Source of the DNA: Pseudomonadota bacterium
GTDB lineage: Bacteria > Myxococcota_A > Polyangia > GCA-2747355
DNA length: 64,000 nucleotides
Assembly: GCA_016702545.1 (NCBI GenBank)
Contig: JADJDT010000044.1
Coordinates: forward strand, 186,001 to 250,000
Direction of reading: 5' to 3'
Below the pieces are notes generated by a model. That model worked only from the letters and a program-made list of their open reading frames with translations, was not told where the DNA came from and made no database searches. Below, piece by piece: positions 17,076 to 25,862 of the stretch (position 1 is its first letter; the number at the start of each line of letters is the position of its first letter). The position numbers were made by a program, and so were the translations under genes.

Positions 17076-17321
17076 ATGACGGATCGTGAGCGCCTCAAGG
17101 CGCTGTTGATCGACACCTTCTTGCTCGACCCCGAGGAGTTCAGCTTCGACCTGCGGCGGGCGCAGGTCGATACCTGGGACTCGCTCGGTGTGGTCTCGCT
17201 GGCGGTCGGCGTCGAGCAGACCTTCGGCTATCACCTGACCCCCGAGGAGGCGATGAGCCTCGACGGGGTGCCGGCGCTGGTGGCCATCCTCCAGCGCGAG
17301 GGCATCAGCTGTGGCGGCTAG
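17076..17321 (+). CDS. Acyl carrier protein
   Basis: The 81-residue acidic helical protein carries the phosphopantetheine attachment motif VDTWDSLGVVSL with S36. Start at ATG 17076 is preferred over GTG 17064 because GAGGTGAGGG lies upstream at good spacing. The C-terminus VPALVAILQREG matches helix IV of PP-binding domains. The stop overlaps the GTG start of the alcohol dehydrogenase gene. It probably carries the acyl group activated by the upstream AMP-ligase and presents it to the LuxC/LuxE-like reductase encoded downstream. Confidence 0.9.
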   Translation: MTDRERLKALLIDTFLLDPEEFSFDLRRAQVDTWDSLGVVSLAVGVEQTFGYHLTPEEAMSLDGVPALVAILQREGISCGG

Positions 17322-18297
17322 CGCCGCGCTGCGCAGCGCCCGGGCGCAGGCGGTCTGGACGCGGGCGGAGCTCTGCGCGGCCGACCTCGGTCGCGCGGCG
17401 CACTGGACCACGCCCTCGCTGCGCGAGCGGGTGACGCAGGCCCTGCGCTGGCCGGCCGTCCAGCCCTTGGTGGAGCCGCTGCCGCCGCTCGATACGCTGA
17501 TCGCCGTGGGCGGGGGCACGCTGCTCGACCAGGCCAAGCTCCTGCGCTGGCAGCGCCATCCGGCGCTACGCCTGATCGCCGTCCCCTCGCTGTGGGGTAG
17601 TGGCGCCGAGAGCTCGCCGGTGGCGGTGATCAACACACCGGCAGGGAAGGAGATCACGGTCGATGACGGGCTGCTGCCCGAGGTGCGCGTGTTGTGGCCC
17701 GAGCTGTTGGAGAGCGTGCCGGAGGGGCGGCTGCGGCAGGGTAGCGGCGATGTCTGGGCGCATGCGCTAGAGGGTTTCCTCTCGCCGCTGGCGGGCCCCG
17801 AGCTGCGCAGGGAACTGGCGGCGCTGATGCACCGGATGCTCGCCGTCGGGCTTGGGCGCGATCCGCAGTGGTTGGAGCTGGGCGCCCAGGCGAGCGCGGG
17901 GCAGGCCCGCTCCAGCGTCGGCCTGGTGCATGGCATTGCGCACGTGCTGGAGAGCGCCGGGGCGATCGACGCGGCGGGACAGCGGCTGGGGCACGCCGCG
18001 CTCTGCGCGACCTGGCTCTGGCCGGTGCTGCGCTTCGACGAGCAGACCTCCGGCAAGGTGGATCACTTGCTCGCCGAGCACGCGCTCGAGGCCACCGCCG
18101 TCTGGGCGACCGCGCGGGCGCTCTGCGACGAAGCGCTCAATCGGCGCCTGGGGCCGCTGCTGCGGGCCCACTGGCCCAAAGTGCTACGCGACCGCTGCAC
18201 GCGCACCAACTGCGCCCTGGTGCGCCCGAGCGCGCTCGAGTTCTTCACCGCGCCCGAATCCTGCGCCGCGCCTGGCGCCAGCGGGGGACCCGCGTGA
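17311..18297 (+). CDS. Iron-containing (group III) alcohol dehydrogenase
   Basis: The 328-residue protein has the NAD(P)-binding GGG at residues 67-69 (LIAVGGGTLLDQAK). Candidate metal ligands are D147 and H151 (SGDVWAHALEG) and H207 and H211 (VGLVHGIAHVLE), in the order expected for PF00465. These enzymes interconvert aldehydes and alcohols. GTG 17311 overlaps the ACP stop and the TGA at 18295-18297 overlaps the LuxE-like start, so it is firmly part of the operon. Beside a LuxC-like reductase it most likely reduces the aldehyde to an alcohol. The protein is shorter than the usual 380 or so residues because the C-terminal helical region is reduced. Confidence 0.85.
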   Translation: MAASAALRSARAQAVWTRAELCAADLGRAAHWTTPSLRERVTQALRWPAVQPLVEPLPPLDTLIAVGGGTLLDQAKLLRWQRHPALRLIAVPSLWGSGAESSPVAVINTPAGKEITVDDGLLPEVRVLWPELLESVPEGRLRQGSGDVWAHALEGFLSPLAGPELRRELAALMHRMLAVGLGRDPQWLELGAQASAGQARSSVGLVHGIAHVLESAGAIDAAGQRLGHAALCATWLWPVLRFDEQTSGKVDHLLAEHALEATAVWATARALCDEALNRRLGPLLRAHWPKVLRDRCTRTNCALVRPSALEFFTAPESCAAPGASGGPA

Positions 18298-19337
18298 CCT
18301 TGATCGAAGAGCCGCCCTACGCGCCGCGCCGCCCGGCCGAGCTGCTCGCCGAGCTCGAAGGCCTGACCGCGCACCACCTGGCGGGCTGCGCCGAGTTCGC
18401 CCGCTGCTGGCCCGATTGGCGTCCGCAGGGCACCTTGGCCGCGTTGCCCTTCCTGCACGTCGGGCTCTTCAAGCGCCTGCGGCTCGTGACCCAGGGGCCC
18501 CAGCTCGAGCATCAGCGGACCTTGCTCTCGTCGGCGACCACGGGTGCGACGCCGAGCATGATCGTGCTCGACCGCCACAGCTCGGCGCTGCAGGCCCGCA
18601 GCAGCGCGGCGATCCTGCGCGACTTCCTGGGCCCCGAGCCCCGCCCCTTGTTGGTGCTGGACAGCGCGCGCGCGCTGCTGCGGCGGGGTGAGATCACGGC
18701 GCGCACGGCCGCGGCGATGAGCCTCAAGCCGCTGGCCTCCGCGATCCACTTCGTGCTCGGCGACGGCGAGGATCCCCGCAGCCTCGATTGGGCGAAGGTC
18801 GCCGAGGTGGCGGAGGGCGCGAAGGGCCTGCTGGTCTACGGCTTCACCTCGATGCTCTGGCGGGCGTGGGGCAGCGTCGAGCCGCCCGAGGGGCTGCGGC
18901 GCCTGCTCAGGGGCAAGGCGATCCACTTCGTCCACAGCGGCGGTTGGAAGCGCCTGGAGGCCGAGCGCGTCACGCGCGAGCGCTTCGACACGGCGCTGCT
19001 GGCGGGTGCTGGTGCCGGCTCCAGCGTGGTGGATTACTACGGGCTCGTCGAGCAGGTCGGCATCATCTATCCGCAGTGCGAGCAGGGGCTGCGGCATGTG
19101 CCCCTATGGGCCGAGGTGCTCGTGCGTGACCCGCACACGCAGGCCCCGCTGGCGACCGAAGCAGGGCAGCTGCAGCTGCTGAATGTGCTGAGCTGGGGTG
19201 CCCCGTGCCACAGCGTGCTGACCGAGGATCTCGGACAGCTCGTGCCGGGGGAGTGTCCCTGCGGGCGCCACGGCCCGCGCTTCCGGCTGCTGGGGCGGCT
19301 GCCCAAGGCCGAGCTGCGGGGCTGCGCCCATGTCTGA
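18294..19337 (+). CDS. LuxE-like acyl-protein synthetase
   Basis: The 347-residue protein belongs to the LuxE family, a branch of adenylate-forming enzymes that activates a fatty acid and transfers it to the LuxC-type reductase. Recognisable parts are PFLHVGLFKRLRLVT, the short nucleotide loop LLSSATTGATPS, LVYGFTSMLWRAW, HSGGWKRLEAE, DYYGLVEQVGIIYPQCEQG and a C-terminal TEDLGQLVPGECPCGRHGPRF containing the cysteine pair. It starts at GTG 18294, overlapping the dehydrogenase stop (GTGA). The operon already holds another AMP-ligase and an ACP, so this protein may handle acyl-ACP or a second acid. Confidence 0.85.
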   Translation: MTLIEEPPYAPRRPAELLAELEGLTAHHLAGCAEFARCWPDWRPQGTLAALPFLHVGLFKRLRLVTQGPQLEHQRTLLSSATTGATPSMIVLDRHSSALQARSSAAILRDFLGPEPRPLLVLDSARALLRRGEITARTAAAMSLKPLASAIHFVLGDGEDPRSLDWAKVAEVAEGAKGLLVYGFTSMLWRAWGSVEPPEGLRRLLRGKAIHFVHSGGWKRLEAERVTRERFDTALLAGAGAGSSVVDYYGLVEQVGIIYPQCEQGLRHVPLWAEVLVRDPHTQAPLATEAGQLQLLNVLSWGAPCHSVLTEDLGQLVPGECPCGRHGPRFRLLGRLPKAELRGCAHV

Positions 19338-20514
19338 GCGCGAGCAGCTGAGCTGCTACCGTTCGCCGCGGGGGACGGTGGCGCTGGCCTGGCCGGGTGA
19401 CCTCGACGCCCTGCTGGCCGAATGGCACGCGCTGCGCGAGGTGATGTGCCGCACGCTGCCCGCGGCCTTCACCCGCGACGAGTGGGCCTACCTGGTGGCC
19501 TTCGCCGAGCGCGACCAGCTCGAGGGCGTACTGGTGCGGGCCTTCGGTGAGCGGGTGGCCGACGCGGGCGCGCCGGACTGGGTCGTGCGGCCGCGCGGGC
19601 GCGTCGCGGTCTGGCTGCCGAACAACGTCAGCCTGCTGGGCCCCTTGCTGGTGATCCTGCTCAGCCTCACGGGCAACGAGGTCGCGCTCAAGTCGGGCTC
19701 GAGTGCCGACGACCTGACGGCCGCCTTCCTCGCCTTTGCCCGGCAGCATGCGGTGGCGGGCGGAGCCTTGGGCGCGGCGCTCGAGCGCATTGGGCAGCAC
19801 GCCTTCGACCATGACGATCCACGGCAGGCCGTACTGGCCGCGGGGGCACGGGTGCGCATCGTCTTCGGCACCAGTGCGGCCGCGGACGCCGTGCATGGCC
19901 TGGCCCATCCGACGGAGAGCTCGGGCTTCTCCTTCGTCGAGCGGCACTCGGAGGCGTGGATCGAGGTCGGGGCGGGGAATGCGACGACCGTCGACACCCT
20001 GATCAAGGTCTTCGCGATCTACGGCCAGGCCGGCTGCACCTCGCCCCGGCGCGTGGTGCTGCTCGACGGCGAGGTCGAGCAGGCGCACGCCCTGCGCGCG
20101 CGCCTCGCCGAACGGTGGCGGCAGGTCGTGCGCCGCGATCTGCCGGTTCACCTGGCCTCGGCCAACGTGATGGCGCGCCAGCTGGCCGCAGCGCGCGGCT
20201 GGGACGCTGTGCTCGTCGAGCGTCACGCAGCAGTGCTGGCAGTGGGTGGGGCCGAGCTCGCGCCGATCGAGGAGCCGATGACCTTGCTGCTGTCGTGGGC
20301 CAAGCTCGAGCAGGCCGTTGCGCGCTTGCCCGCTCACACGCAGACGGTCGGCTATGCGCTGGCCGAGGGGCAGCGCCGTCCGCGCTGGCTGCCCGCGCTC
20401 TACCGCAGCCCCGTGAGGCGCGTCGTGCCGCTCGGCCAGATGCACCACTTCGGCGCGGTCTGGGACGGGGCGGAGTACTGGAGCAGCTGCTTCGAGTGGC
20501 TGGAGGTGCGCTGA
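19330..20514 (+). CDS. LuxC-like acyl-CoA/acyl-protein reductase
   Basis: The 394-residue protein of the LuxC family reduces an enzyme-bound acyl group to a free aldehyde with NADPH. The aldehyde-dehydrogenase-like fold shows RVAVWLPNNVSLLGPL, TGNEVALKSGSSADDL and RIVFGTSAA. The catalytic cysteine is C236 in IYGQAGCTSPRRVVLL. ATG 19330 overlaps the LuxE-like stop by 8 bp and its own TGA overlaps the next start. LuxC/LuxE pairs supply aldehyde to luciferase in luminous bacteria; luxA and luxB are absent in this window, so the aldehyde must be used otherwise, most simply by the alcohol dehydrogenase encoded upstream. Confidence 0.88.
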   Translation: MSEREQLSCYRSPRGTVALAWPGDLDALLAEWHALREVMCRTLPAAFTRDEWAYLVAFAERDQLEGVLVRAFGERVADAGAPDWVVRPRGRVAVWLPNNVSLLGPLLVILLSLTGNEVALKSGSSADDLTAAFLAFARQHAVAGGALGAALERIGQHAFDHDDPRQAVLAAGARVRIVFGTSAAADAVHGLAHPTESSGFSFVERHSEAWIEVGAGNATTVDTLIKVFAIYGQAGCTSPRRVVLLDGEVEQAHALRARLAERWRQVVRRDLPVHLASANVMARQLAAARGWDAVLVERHAAVLAVGGAELAPIEEPMTLLLSWAKLEQAVARLPAHTQTVGYALAEGQRRPRWLPALYRSPVRRVVPLGQMHHFGAVWDGAEYWSSCFEWLEVR

Positions 20515-21278
20515 TGCTGCGCGAGCACGAGCTCAACACCAGCTGGTGGGGTGAGCCGGTCGGGATCGTCGACCAGCTCGAGCTGCTCGACGCCCCGGAG
20601 TCCGAGCGTGAGCGCCGGCTGCGGGCCTTCGCCTGGGTCGAGCTCAAGGCGCCGCTGAGCTCGGCCGTGCCGCTGGCAGCCCTACAGCGGGCGGGCTTCT
20701 TCCAGGTCGACACGCAGCTCCATTTCCGCATCGGCCTCGATCGCTTGCCGTCGCCGTCCGAGAGCGCGGCCGAGCTGGTGGTGGACGCGGCCGACCGTAC
20801 GCCCTTTCGCCTCGAGGCCGCCGGGCTGGCGCCCTTTCAGCACGAGCGCTTCAGCTGCCTGCCCGGCTGCACGGCCGCGCGGCTGAGCGAGCGCTACGCC
20901 CTGTGGGGCAATCGCTTGCTGGCCGCCCATCCGGCCGACTGCTTGCGGCTGAGCAGTCGCTCGGGCCAGGTGCAGGGGTGGTTTCTCGCGGCGCGCCGCG
21001 AGACGCGGATCGAGCTGACGCTGGCCATGCTCAGCCGTGAGGCGACCGTGAGCGGTCAGTTGCTCTATCATCGGGCGCTCTTGACCTACGCTGAGCGGGG
21101 TGCGCGAGTCGGCGCGGCCTCCTTTCAGGCGGGGAACACGGCGGTGCATAACATCTACGCGCACCTCGGCGCGCGCTTCGTCCAGCCGACTGGTTGTTGG
21201 TTCTGGATCCGCGGCGAGAGCAGCGTGGCTTCGTCCACGCCGACAAGGAGCTTCGATGACCGAGGAAGTCCCCGCTGA
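20514..21278 (+). CDS. GNAT-like N-acetyltransferase (WecD-like)
   Basis: The 254-residue protein has a divergent N-terminal half (LAPFQHERFSCLPGC) and a C-terminal GNAT core, with GARVGAASFQAGNTAVHNIYAHLGARF as the acetyl-CoA and beta-bulge region. WecD/RffC, which acetylates dTDP-4-amino sugars, has a similar two-part layout, and a WecE-like aminotransferase is encoded at 8354; that pairing is inference. The ATG at 20514 overlaps the LuxC-like stop (TGATG). The last 23 bp overlap the PAP2 gene. It could acylate an amino group on the product of the operon. A non-acetyl acyl donor such as the operon's ACP is also possible. Confidence 0.68.
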   Translation: MLREHELNTSWWGEPVGIVDQLELLDAPESERERRLRAFAWVELKAPLSSAVPLAALQRAGFFQVDTQLHFRIGLDRLPSPSESAAELVVDAADRTPFRLEAAGLAPFQHERFSCLPGCTAARLSERYALWGNRLLAAHPADCLRLSSRSGQVQGWFLAARRETRIELTLAMLSREATVSGQLLYHRALLTYAERGARVGAASFQAGNTAVHNIYAHLGARFVQPTGCWFWIRGESSVASSTPTRSFDDRGSPR

Positions 21279-22851
21279 CCGCCCCCGCTCGACCACCTGG
21301 GTGCCCGTCGCGATCATCCTGCTCTACCTGGGCGCGCTGGTCGTGCTGGCGCTGACGGGGCACTTTGGCTTCATCTTCAAGACCGCGATCGTCCCGGTGC
21401 TGTTCCTGGTGGCGCTGGTCACGCGCCGCTTCAAGGTCTTCCTTCGCGACTGGGCGGTGTTCCTGTCGCTGATCGTGCTCTTCGATGCGCTGCGCGGGCT
21501 GATCTACGCGATCACCAGCAAGCTCGAGCTGCCCGTGTACATGGGTTACGCGATCGCCGCCGAGCGCGCGCTCTTCGGTGGGGTGCCGACCGTCGCGCTG
21601 CAGCGTGCCTGGTACCAGCCGCCAGTGCTGGGCCTGTTGGAGAAGGCGGCGGTGCTGGTGCATGCTTCGCACTTCGTCGTCTTCTTCTTCTTCGCGCTGG
21701 CGATCTGGACCTGGCGCCACGCCGACTTCGGTCGCTTCAAGCTCGGGATGCTGCTGACGCTCGGCGCCGGGCTGCTGCTCTACTTCGTCGTGCCGACGGT
21801 GCCGCCCTGGATGGCCGCGGGGACCTTCCACGCGCTGCCGCCGATCGAGCCGATCCGCTCCGCGCTCTACAGCTTCAGCGTGCCGACGCTGCAGCGGGCC
21901 TTCGACGTCAACCCGATCGCGGCGATGCCCTCGCTGCACACGGCCTTCCCGGCCTTCTTCGCCTGCGTGGCGCTCTATCACTGGGGCTGGCGCGGCGTGC
22001 CGGCCTTGGTCTACCTGGCGGCCGTGGTGCTCGCGCTGGTCTACCTCGGCGAGCACTACATCGTCGACGAGCTGGCTGGGTTGGCGGTGGCCGGTGGGGC
22101 CTTCCTCCTGGCCTACAAGACGGAGCTCTTCCGGCGCACGCCGGCGGCGGCCCTCGCGGCGTCGGCGGAGGGTGGGGTCGCGGCGCGCGCCAGCGGCTTC
22201 GGCGATCGGGGCCTGCGGGTGCCCGTCCTGCTCTCACTGCTGATCGTGCTCGCTTCGGAGCTGGTCGGCCGGGCCTCGTTGCAGTTGCGCGGCGGCTTCC
22301 CGCTGACGCTGGCCTTCATCGAGCGCGAGCTGGTCGGCAAGACGCCCGTCGGTCACTACCTGGCGGGCATCGAGTACCTCGAGCAGGGGCGCCGACGCGC
22401 GGCGCTGCCGGCCTTCGAGCGTGCGCTGTCCGAGTTGCCGCCGGGCAAGCAGCAGATGCATGCGCGCTCGTTGTTGGGGCGCACGGCCTTCGAGCTGGGC
22501 GACTACGCGCGGGCGATCCGCACGCTGGAGCCGGCACCGCACGTGCGGCTGGCGGCCGAGGACGCCCGCGCGCTGGCGCTCGCCTGCGCCGAGTCGGGCC
22601 AACGGACCCGCGCCCTGCCGCTCTTGAGCAAGCTGCGGCAACGTCTGCCGGGCGACCCGCAGGTGCTCTTCTGGCTGACCTGGACGCTCTTCGAACAGGG
22701 GCGCATCGATCGCGCCGAGGTCGCGCGCGCCGCGGCCGAGCTCGCGCGTCTGCGCGGCTCCGACGCCCATGCCACCGCGCTGGCCGGGCGCCTCACGGAT
22801 CTGCTGCGGGCGGGCGCCTCGCCCGGGCGCGGAGAGGAAGGGGATCCTTGA
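21256..22851 (+). CDS. PAP2/Aur1-like membrane phosphotransferase fused to TPR-like C-terminal domain
   Basis: The 531-residue protein starts at ATG 21256 after AAGGAG. Residues 15-320 form about seven membrane helices. The PAP2_3/Aur1-type catalytic motifs are PTVPPWM, AAMPSLHTAFPAFFACVAL and LVYLGEHYIVDELAG, which supply the conserved histidines. A further helix lies near residue 330. The final 170 residues are soluble with tetratricopeptide-like helix pairs (HYLAGIEYLEQGRRRAALPAFERAL and GDYARAIRTLEP). Aur1-type enzymes transfer phospho-head groups between phospholipids and ceramide; PAP2 relatives dephosphorylate lipid phosphates. Given the sphingolipid-like genes at 34-41 kb, a head-group transfer role is possible. 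The fusion to TPRs is unusual. Confidence 0.78.
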   Translation: MTEEVPADRPRSTTWVPVAIILLYLGALVVLALTGHFGFIFKTAIVPVLFLVALVTRRFKVFLRDWAVFLSLIVLFDALRGLIYAITSKLELPVYMGYAIAAERALFGGVPTVALQRAWYQPPVLGLLEKAAVLVHASHFVVFFFFALAIWTWRHADFGRFKLGMLLTLGAGLLLYFVVPTVPPWMAAGTFHALPPIEPIRSALYSFSVPTLQRAFDVNPIAAMPSLHTAFPAFFACVALYHWGWRGVPALVYLAAVVLALVYLGEHYIVDELAGLAVAGGAFLLAYKTELFRRTPAAALAASAEGGVAARASGFGDRGLRVPVLLSLLIVLASELVGRASLQLRGGFPLTLAFIERELVGKTPVGHYLAGIEYLEQGRRRAALPAFERALSELPPGKQQMHARSLLGRTAFELGDYARAIRTLEPAPHVRLAAEDARALALACAESGQRTRALPLLSKLRQRLPGDPQVLFWLTWTLFEQGRIDRAEVARAAAELARLRGSDAHATALAGRLTDLLRAGASPGRGEEGDP

Positions 22852-23195
22852 GCACCCAGGCCAGCACCATCGACTTCCTGCTCGACCAGCTCGCGAGCCT
22901 GCCGCGCATTCGTGCGCGCAAGATGTTCGGCGAGTACGCGCTCTATTGCGACGAGAAGGTCGTCGCCCTGATTTGTGACAATCAGCTCTTCGTCAAGATC
23001 ACGGCCGCCGGTAGGGCGTTGGTCGGGGCGCAAATCGAGGAGGGCGCGGCGTATCCAGGCGCGAAGCCGTCGCTGGTGATCGGCGCCGACTTCCTCGACG
23101 ATGACGAGCGCCTCTGTGAGCTGATCCGGGTCACGGCCGCCGAGCTGCCCCTGCCGAAGCCCCCGCAGCCCAAGCAGCGGAAGCGGGCGAGGTGA
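22848..23195 (+). CDS. TfoX N-terminal-domain protein
   Basis: The 115-residue protein matches the TfoX_N/Sxy N-terminal domain: FLLDQLASLPRIRARKMFGEYALYCDEKVVALICDNQLFVKIT, PGAKPSLVIGADFLDDDERLCELI. The TTG start overlaps the PAP2 stop as TTGA. It lacks the C-terminal TfoX domain that, in gammaproteobacteria, is linked with competence control. The basic tail ends KQRKRAR. Stand-alone TfoX_N proteins are widespread with unknown function. After it come 187 bp (23196-23382) with no gene, where I see no clear terminator. Confidence 0.85.
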   Translation: MSTQASTIDFLLDQLASLPRIRARKMFGEYALYCDEKVVALICDNQLFVKITAAGRALVGAQIEEGAAYPGAKPSLVIGADFLDDDERLCELIRVTAAELPLPKPPQPKQRKRAR

Positions 23196-23382
23196 GTCCC
23201 GATCGCGGCCGCGCCGTGGGGCCGGCATGATCATCTGCACGACGCGGGCGTCGCCGTCGCGGCTTCGGTCGGACGCCCGCGGAAGCTCGACCGGGTGCAG
23301 CACGGTGCCGCGGTGCGGGATACTCGGATGCCGGGTTGAAGAGCAATCCTCCGGTTAGCGCGGCCCAAGGGGGCATTGGCGA

Positions 23383-25014
23383 TCACTCGCCGAGTTCGCC
23401 GACGGGCAGCGGGAAGGCGCGTGCGCGGCCACTGATGACATGCCGCCGCAGAAAGGCCGCGAGTTCGGCAGCGTGCCTATCGTCCCTGCGCACGAGAATA
23501 CTCAAATCGTAGGCGCCCAACGTGAAGGTCGTGCCCACGTACCCGTACTCATGCCACCGACAGCTCGCGTGTTTCGTCCAGGTGCTCCAGTCGCCGAGCG
23601 GTCCGTGGCGAAAGGTGATCAGCGAAAGGTCACGCCTGGTGGGCACGATGATGATGGTTGGACGCTTGTCGAAGAGGTAGGCGAGCAGCCTGCCGATATC
23701 GCGTTGGGTGGCGATGAAGCGGGCGTTAAGCCCGACGAGGTCGATGAAGGTGCTGTCGGTGAAATCGGCGAGCGTCCCTGCGTCGCCGAAGGCGAGTGAG
23801 GTTTCAGCGATGTGCGGGAAGCGCGCGAGCTTCCGAGCAACCAGCGCCTCAGTCGCCGCCACGCCAGGGTGAACCTGTCCTCCACCGACGGCCGTGCCAG
23901 AGGCCACCTGCCAGAACTCTCGAGCAGCCAATTCGGGCGACCCATGAATAAGAGTCGCGAAGATCCCGATTCCAACCGCGAGACGACGCCCGAGGCCAAC
24001 GGGCCACGTCAGGAGATGGTAGAGGAGGGGTACTAACACTGGCAGGGCCACCAGCAAAAGCAGTGGCGTCACCGGATACATGAAGCGCTGACCGGCATCC
24101 TGCAGCGTATCGATACGCAAGAAGAAGCCAGCGAAGGCTGTGGCGACGAGTAGCGCCAGTATCCGAGCATCGCAATAGTGGGGTCGCAAACGTCGATTCG
24201 GCCAAAGTGCCGAAACGACCGCAAGCGCGAGCAACCCATCGACGTGCTGAAGGTAGTCCATCACGCTGCGAAGGCCCATTGGCCGCACCAGTGCGGGCTG
24301 CGCACCCTTGATGAAGAACGGATTCGGCAGGAGCGACCCGAAGTACCACCACCGCCACGCGGCGATCAGCACCCAAGGCAGCACTGTCGAGATGCCGAGC
24401 GAGAGCATGGCACGCCCGAAGCCGCGCCGAAGAGTCTTGCGCCTGATCACTAGCATCAGGCCAAAGGCACCCAGCAGCAGCGACGCCTCGGGGCGCATGA
24501 GAAGGGCCAAGGAACCGAGCACAGCAAAGCGGAGGAGGCTGCTCAGCGATTCATCGTCGAGGAAGGAGACGGCAGCCAGTAGCGCCCCCAGCAGCAGTGC
24601 TGCAAAGAGAGTGGTCTCCATGCCGTGAGCCGCGATGAACCACGGTCGATTGAGACATAGATAGGCCGCGCCCACCAACAAGGCAACGGAACGGGAGGCC
24701 TGCAGGAAGACGACTGACGCGCGACCAAGAAGCCAACTTGTGGCCAACACTGCGAGCACGCTCACGAGGCGAGAGACGAGCAGAAGATCCAAGCCCAGCG
24801 CGGCCGCGGGTGCCAGCATCAGAACCCAGAGCAGATTCGTATAGCCTTCCGTTGGGCCATCGGCGAGGTTCCACACCAGCCCGTGGCCACGGGCCAGGTT
24901 GTGCGCGTAGCGGTAGGAGATGAAGGCGTCGTCGAAGACGATACTCCAGCTCGCCGCCAGTTCGGCGATGGAGACCGCTGCGATACAAGCGACGAGCAAC
25001 CCCGCACAGAGCAT
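23383..25014 (-). CDS. GT-C-type membrane glycosyltransferase, low-GC gene
   Basis: Polytopic membrane protein of about 543 residues. The first loop contains IVFDDAFISYRYAHNLARGHGLVWN and GPTEGYTNLLWVL, the DD-containing motif typical of lipid-linked-sugar GT-C enzymes, with AftB-like arabinofuranosyltransferases as distant relatives. About ten helices follow, then a soluble C-terminal domain (SLAFGDAGTLADFTDSTFIDLVGLNARF). The start is uncertain: ATG 25014 sits just before the first helix, while the frame continues to TTG 25146. GC falls to 55-60 % over much of the gene, clearly below its neighbours, suggesting transfer. It stands alone with no partner glycosyltransferase nearby. Confidence 0.78.
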   Translation of the reverse strand: MLCAGLLVACIAAVSIAELAASWSIVFDDAFISYRYAHNLARGHGLVWNLADGPTEGYTNLLWVLMLAPAAALGLDLLLVSRLVSVLAVLATSWLLGRASVVFLQASRSVALLVGAAYLCLNRPWFIAAHGMETTLFAALLLGALLAAVSFLDDESLSSLLRFAVLGSLALLMRPEASLLLGAFGLMLVIRRKTLRRGFGRAMLSLGISTVLPWVLIAAWRWWYFGSLLPNPFFIKGAQPALVRPMGLRSVMDYLQHVDGLLALAVVSALWPNRRLRPHYCDARILALLVATAFAGFFLRIDTLQDAGQRFMYPVTPLLLLVALPVLVPLLYHLLTWPVGLGRRLAVGIGIFATLIHGSPELAAREFWQVASGTAVGGGQVHPGVAATEALVARKLARFPHIAETSLAFGDAGTLADFTDSTFIDLVGLNARFIATQRDIGRLLAYLFDKRPTIIIVPTRRDLSLITFRHGPLGDWSTWTKHASCRWHEYGYVGTTFTLGAYDLSILVRRDDRHAAELAAFLRRHVISGRARAFPLPVGELGE

Positions 25015-25146
25015 CGGGCGGGAGGGCAGACCGTCCCCGGACCCTTCGGACGCTGCCCGGGCGTTGAGAGGAAGTTCTGTGTTCGGTGGCACTGGACAGC
25101 CTCTACTGGCGCAACGTGGTTGCACTCCGAGGGTGGGAGCGGTCAA

Positions 25147-25466
25147 GCATCAAGGACGTCCCGACACGCTGAAACGGCGCGCTCCTGGTCCCCTGCCGCG
25201 TCCCGCGCCGCATGCGCCCAGGGTCGATTGGATGATTTCCGTTGAATGGAGGAGTTCAACCTGTGCAGCTCAGGATCCGCACGCGGTCTGGCGCGTGTCG
25301 GGGGCGGGACGCCGTGCCGCCAGAACCATGAATCCATCGCACCGTCATCCTTGTGGTGCCCAGGCGGTGCGCCAGGGCGTGTCGGAGTCCGGAGGTGTTC
25401 GAAGTGACACTCCATCTTGGAGCAAGGACGAGCCGGCGGGGCCGGGTTGCTTCCCTTCCTGGGCGG
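25147..25466. other. Intergenic region without recognised gene
   Basis: These 320 bp separate the GT-C gene from vapC, both on the minus strand. A short inverted repeat GTTGAA-N8-TTCAAC lies around 25230-25255. No promoter with good spacing, RNA gene or supported ORF was seen. Base composition is intermediate between the low-GC GT-C gene and the high-GC background. Confidence 0.5.
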
Positions 25467-25862
25467 TCAGCGCACGCGCTCGAGCGAAGGGATTTGCTCG
25501 AAGCCATTATCGTAACTCCAGATCCTGCGACAACCCAGGCGGCGCATGATGGCGACGTGGAGGCAATCGCGCGAGGACAAGGCTTCGTGCCCAGCGGACA
25601 GGACCCGCGCCGCGTCCACATCAGGTTTGGTCACGTCCACGACTCGCGAGAGCATCGCTTCGAAGGCCTCGTAGGCGGCGTCCAGATGCCGGCGATCGTG
25701 CAGCGCAAGGTAGCGGTGGATGACCTCCTGAAACGCCTCGGCGCTGCTGATCAGGACCTCGCGCGCCGACAGGAGCTGCGGCACGAGCTCGATGACGCGC
25801 TGCTTACAGGGGTGCGCAGCACCGACGAGGTACATCGGCACGTTGGAGTCGACGTAGATCAT
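25467..25862 (-). CDS. vapC: VapC-type PIN-domain toxin ribonuclease
   Basis: The 131-residue PIN-domain protein carries the acidic metal-binding set D5 (MIYVDSNVPMYL), E42 (ISSAEAFQEV), D99 (LSSRDCLHVAIM) and D118 (IWSYDNGFEQIP). VapC toxins cleave tRNA or rRNA and are held inactive by the cognate VapB antitoxin. ATG 25862 overlaps the upstream antitoxin stop by 4 bp, the standard vapBC arrangement. All catalytic residues are intact, so the toxin is probably functional. The pair lies in an accessory stretch next to a low-GC gene and palindromic repeats. Confidence 0.88.
   Translation of the reverse strand: MIYVDSNVPMYLVGAAHPCKQRVIELVPQLLSAREVLISSAEAFQEVIHRYLALHDRRHLDAAYEAFEAMLSRVVDVTKPDVDAARVLSAGHEALSSRDCLHVAIMRRLGCRRIWSYDNGFEQIPSLERVR

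Noticed and set aside
15877..22851. Bioluminescence (lux) operon
   Set aside because: LuxC- and LuxE-like proteins are present, but no luciferase alpha or beta subunit, LuxD or flavin reductase is encoded in the window.
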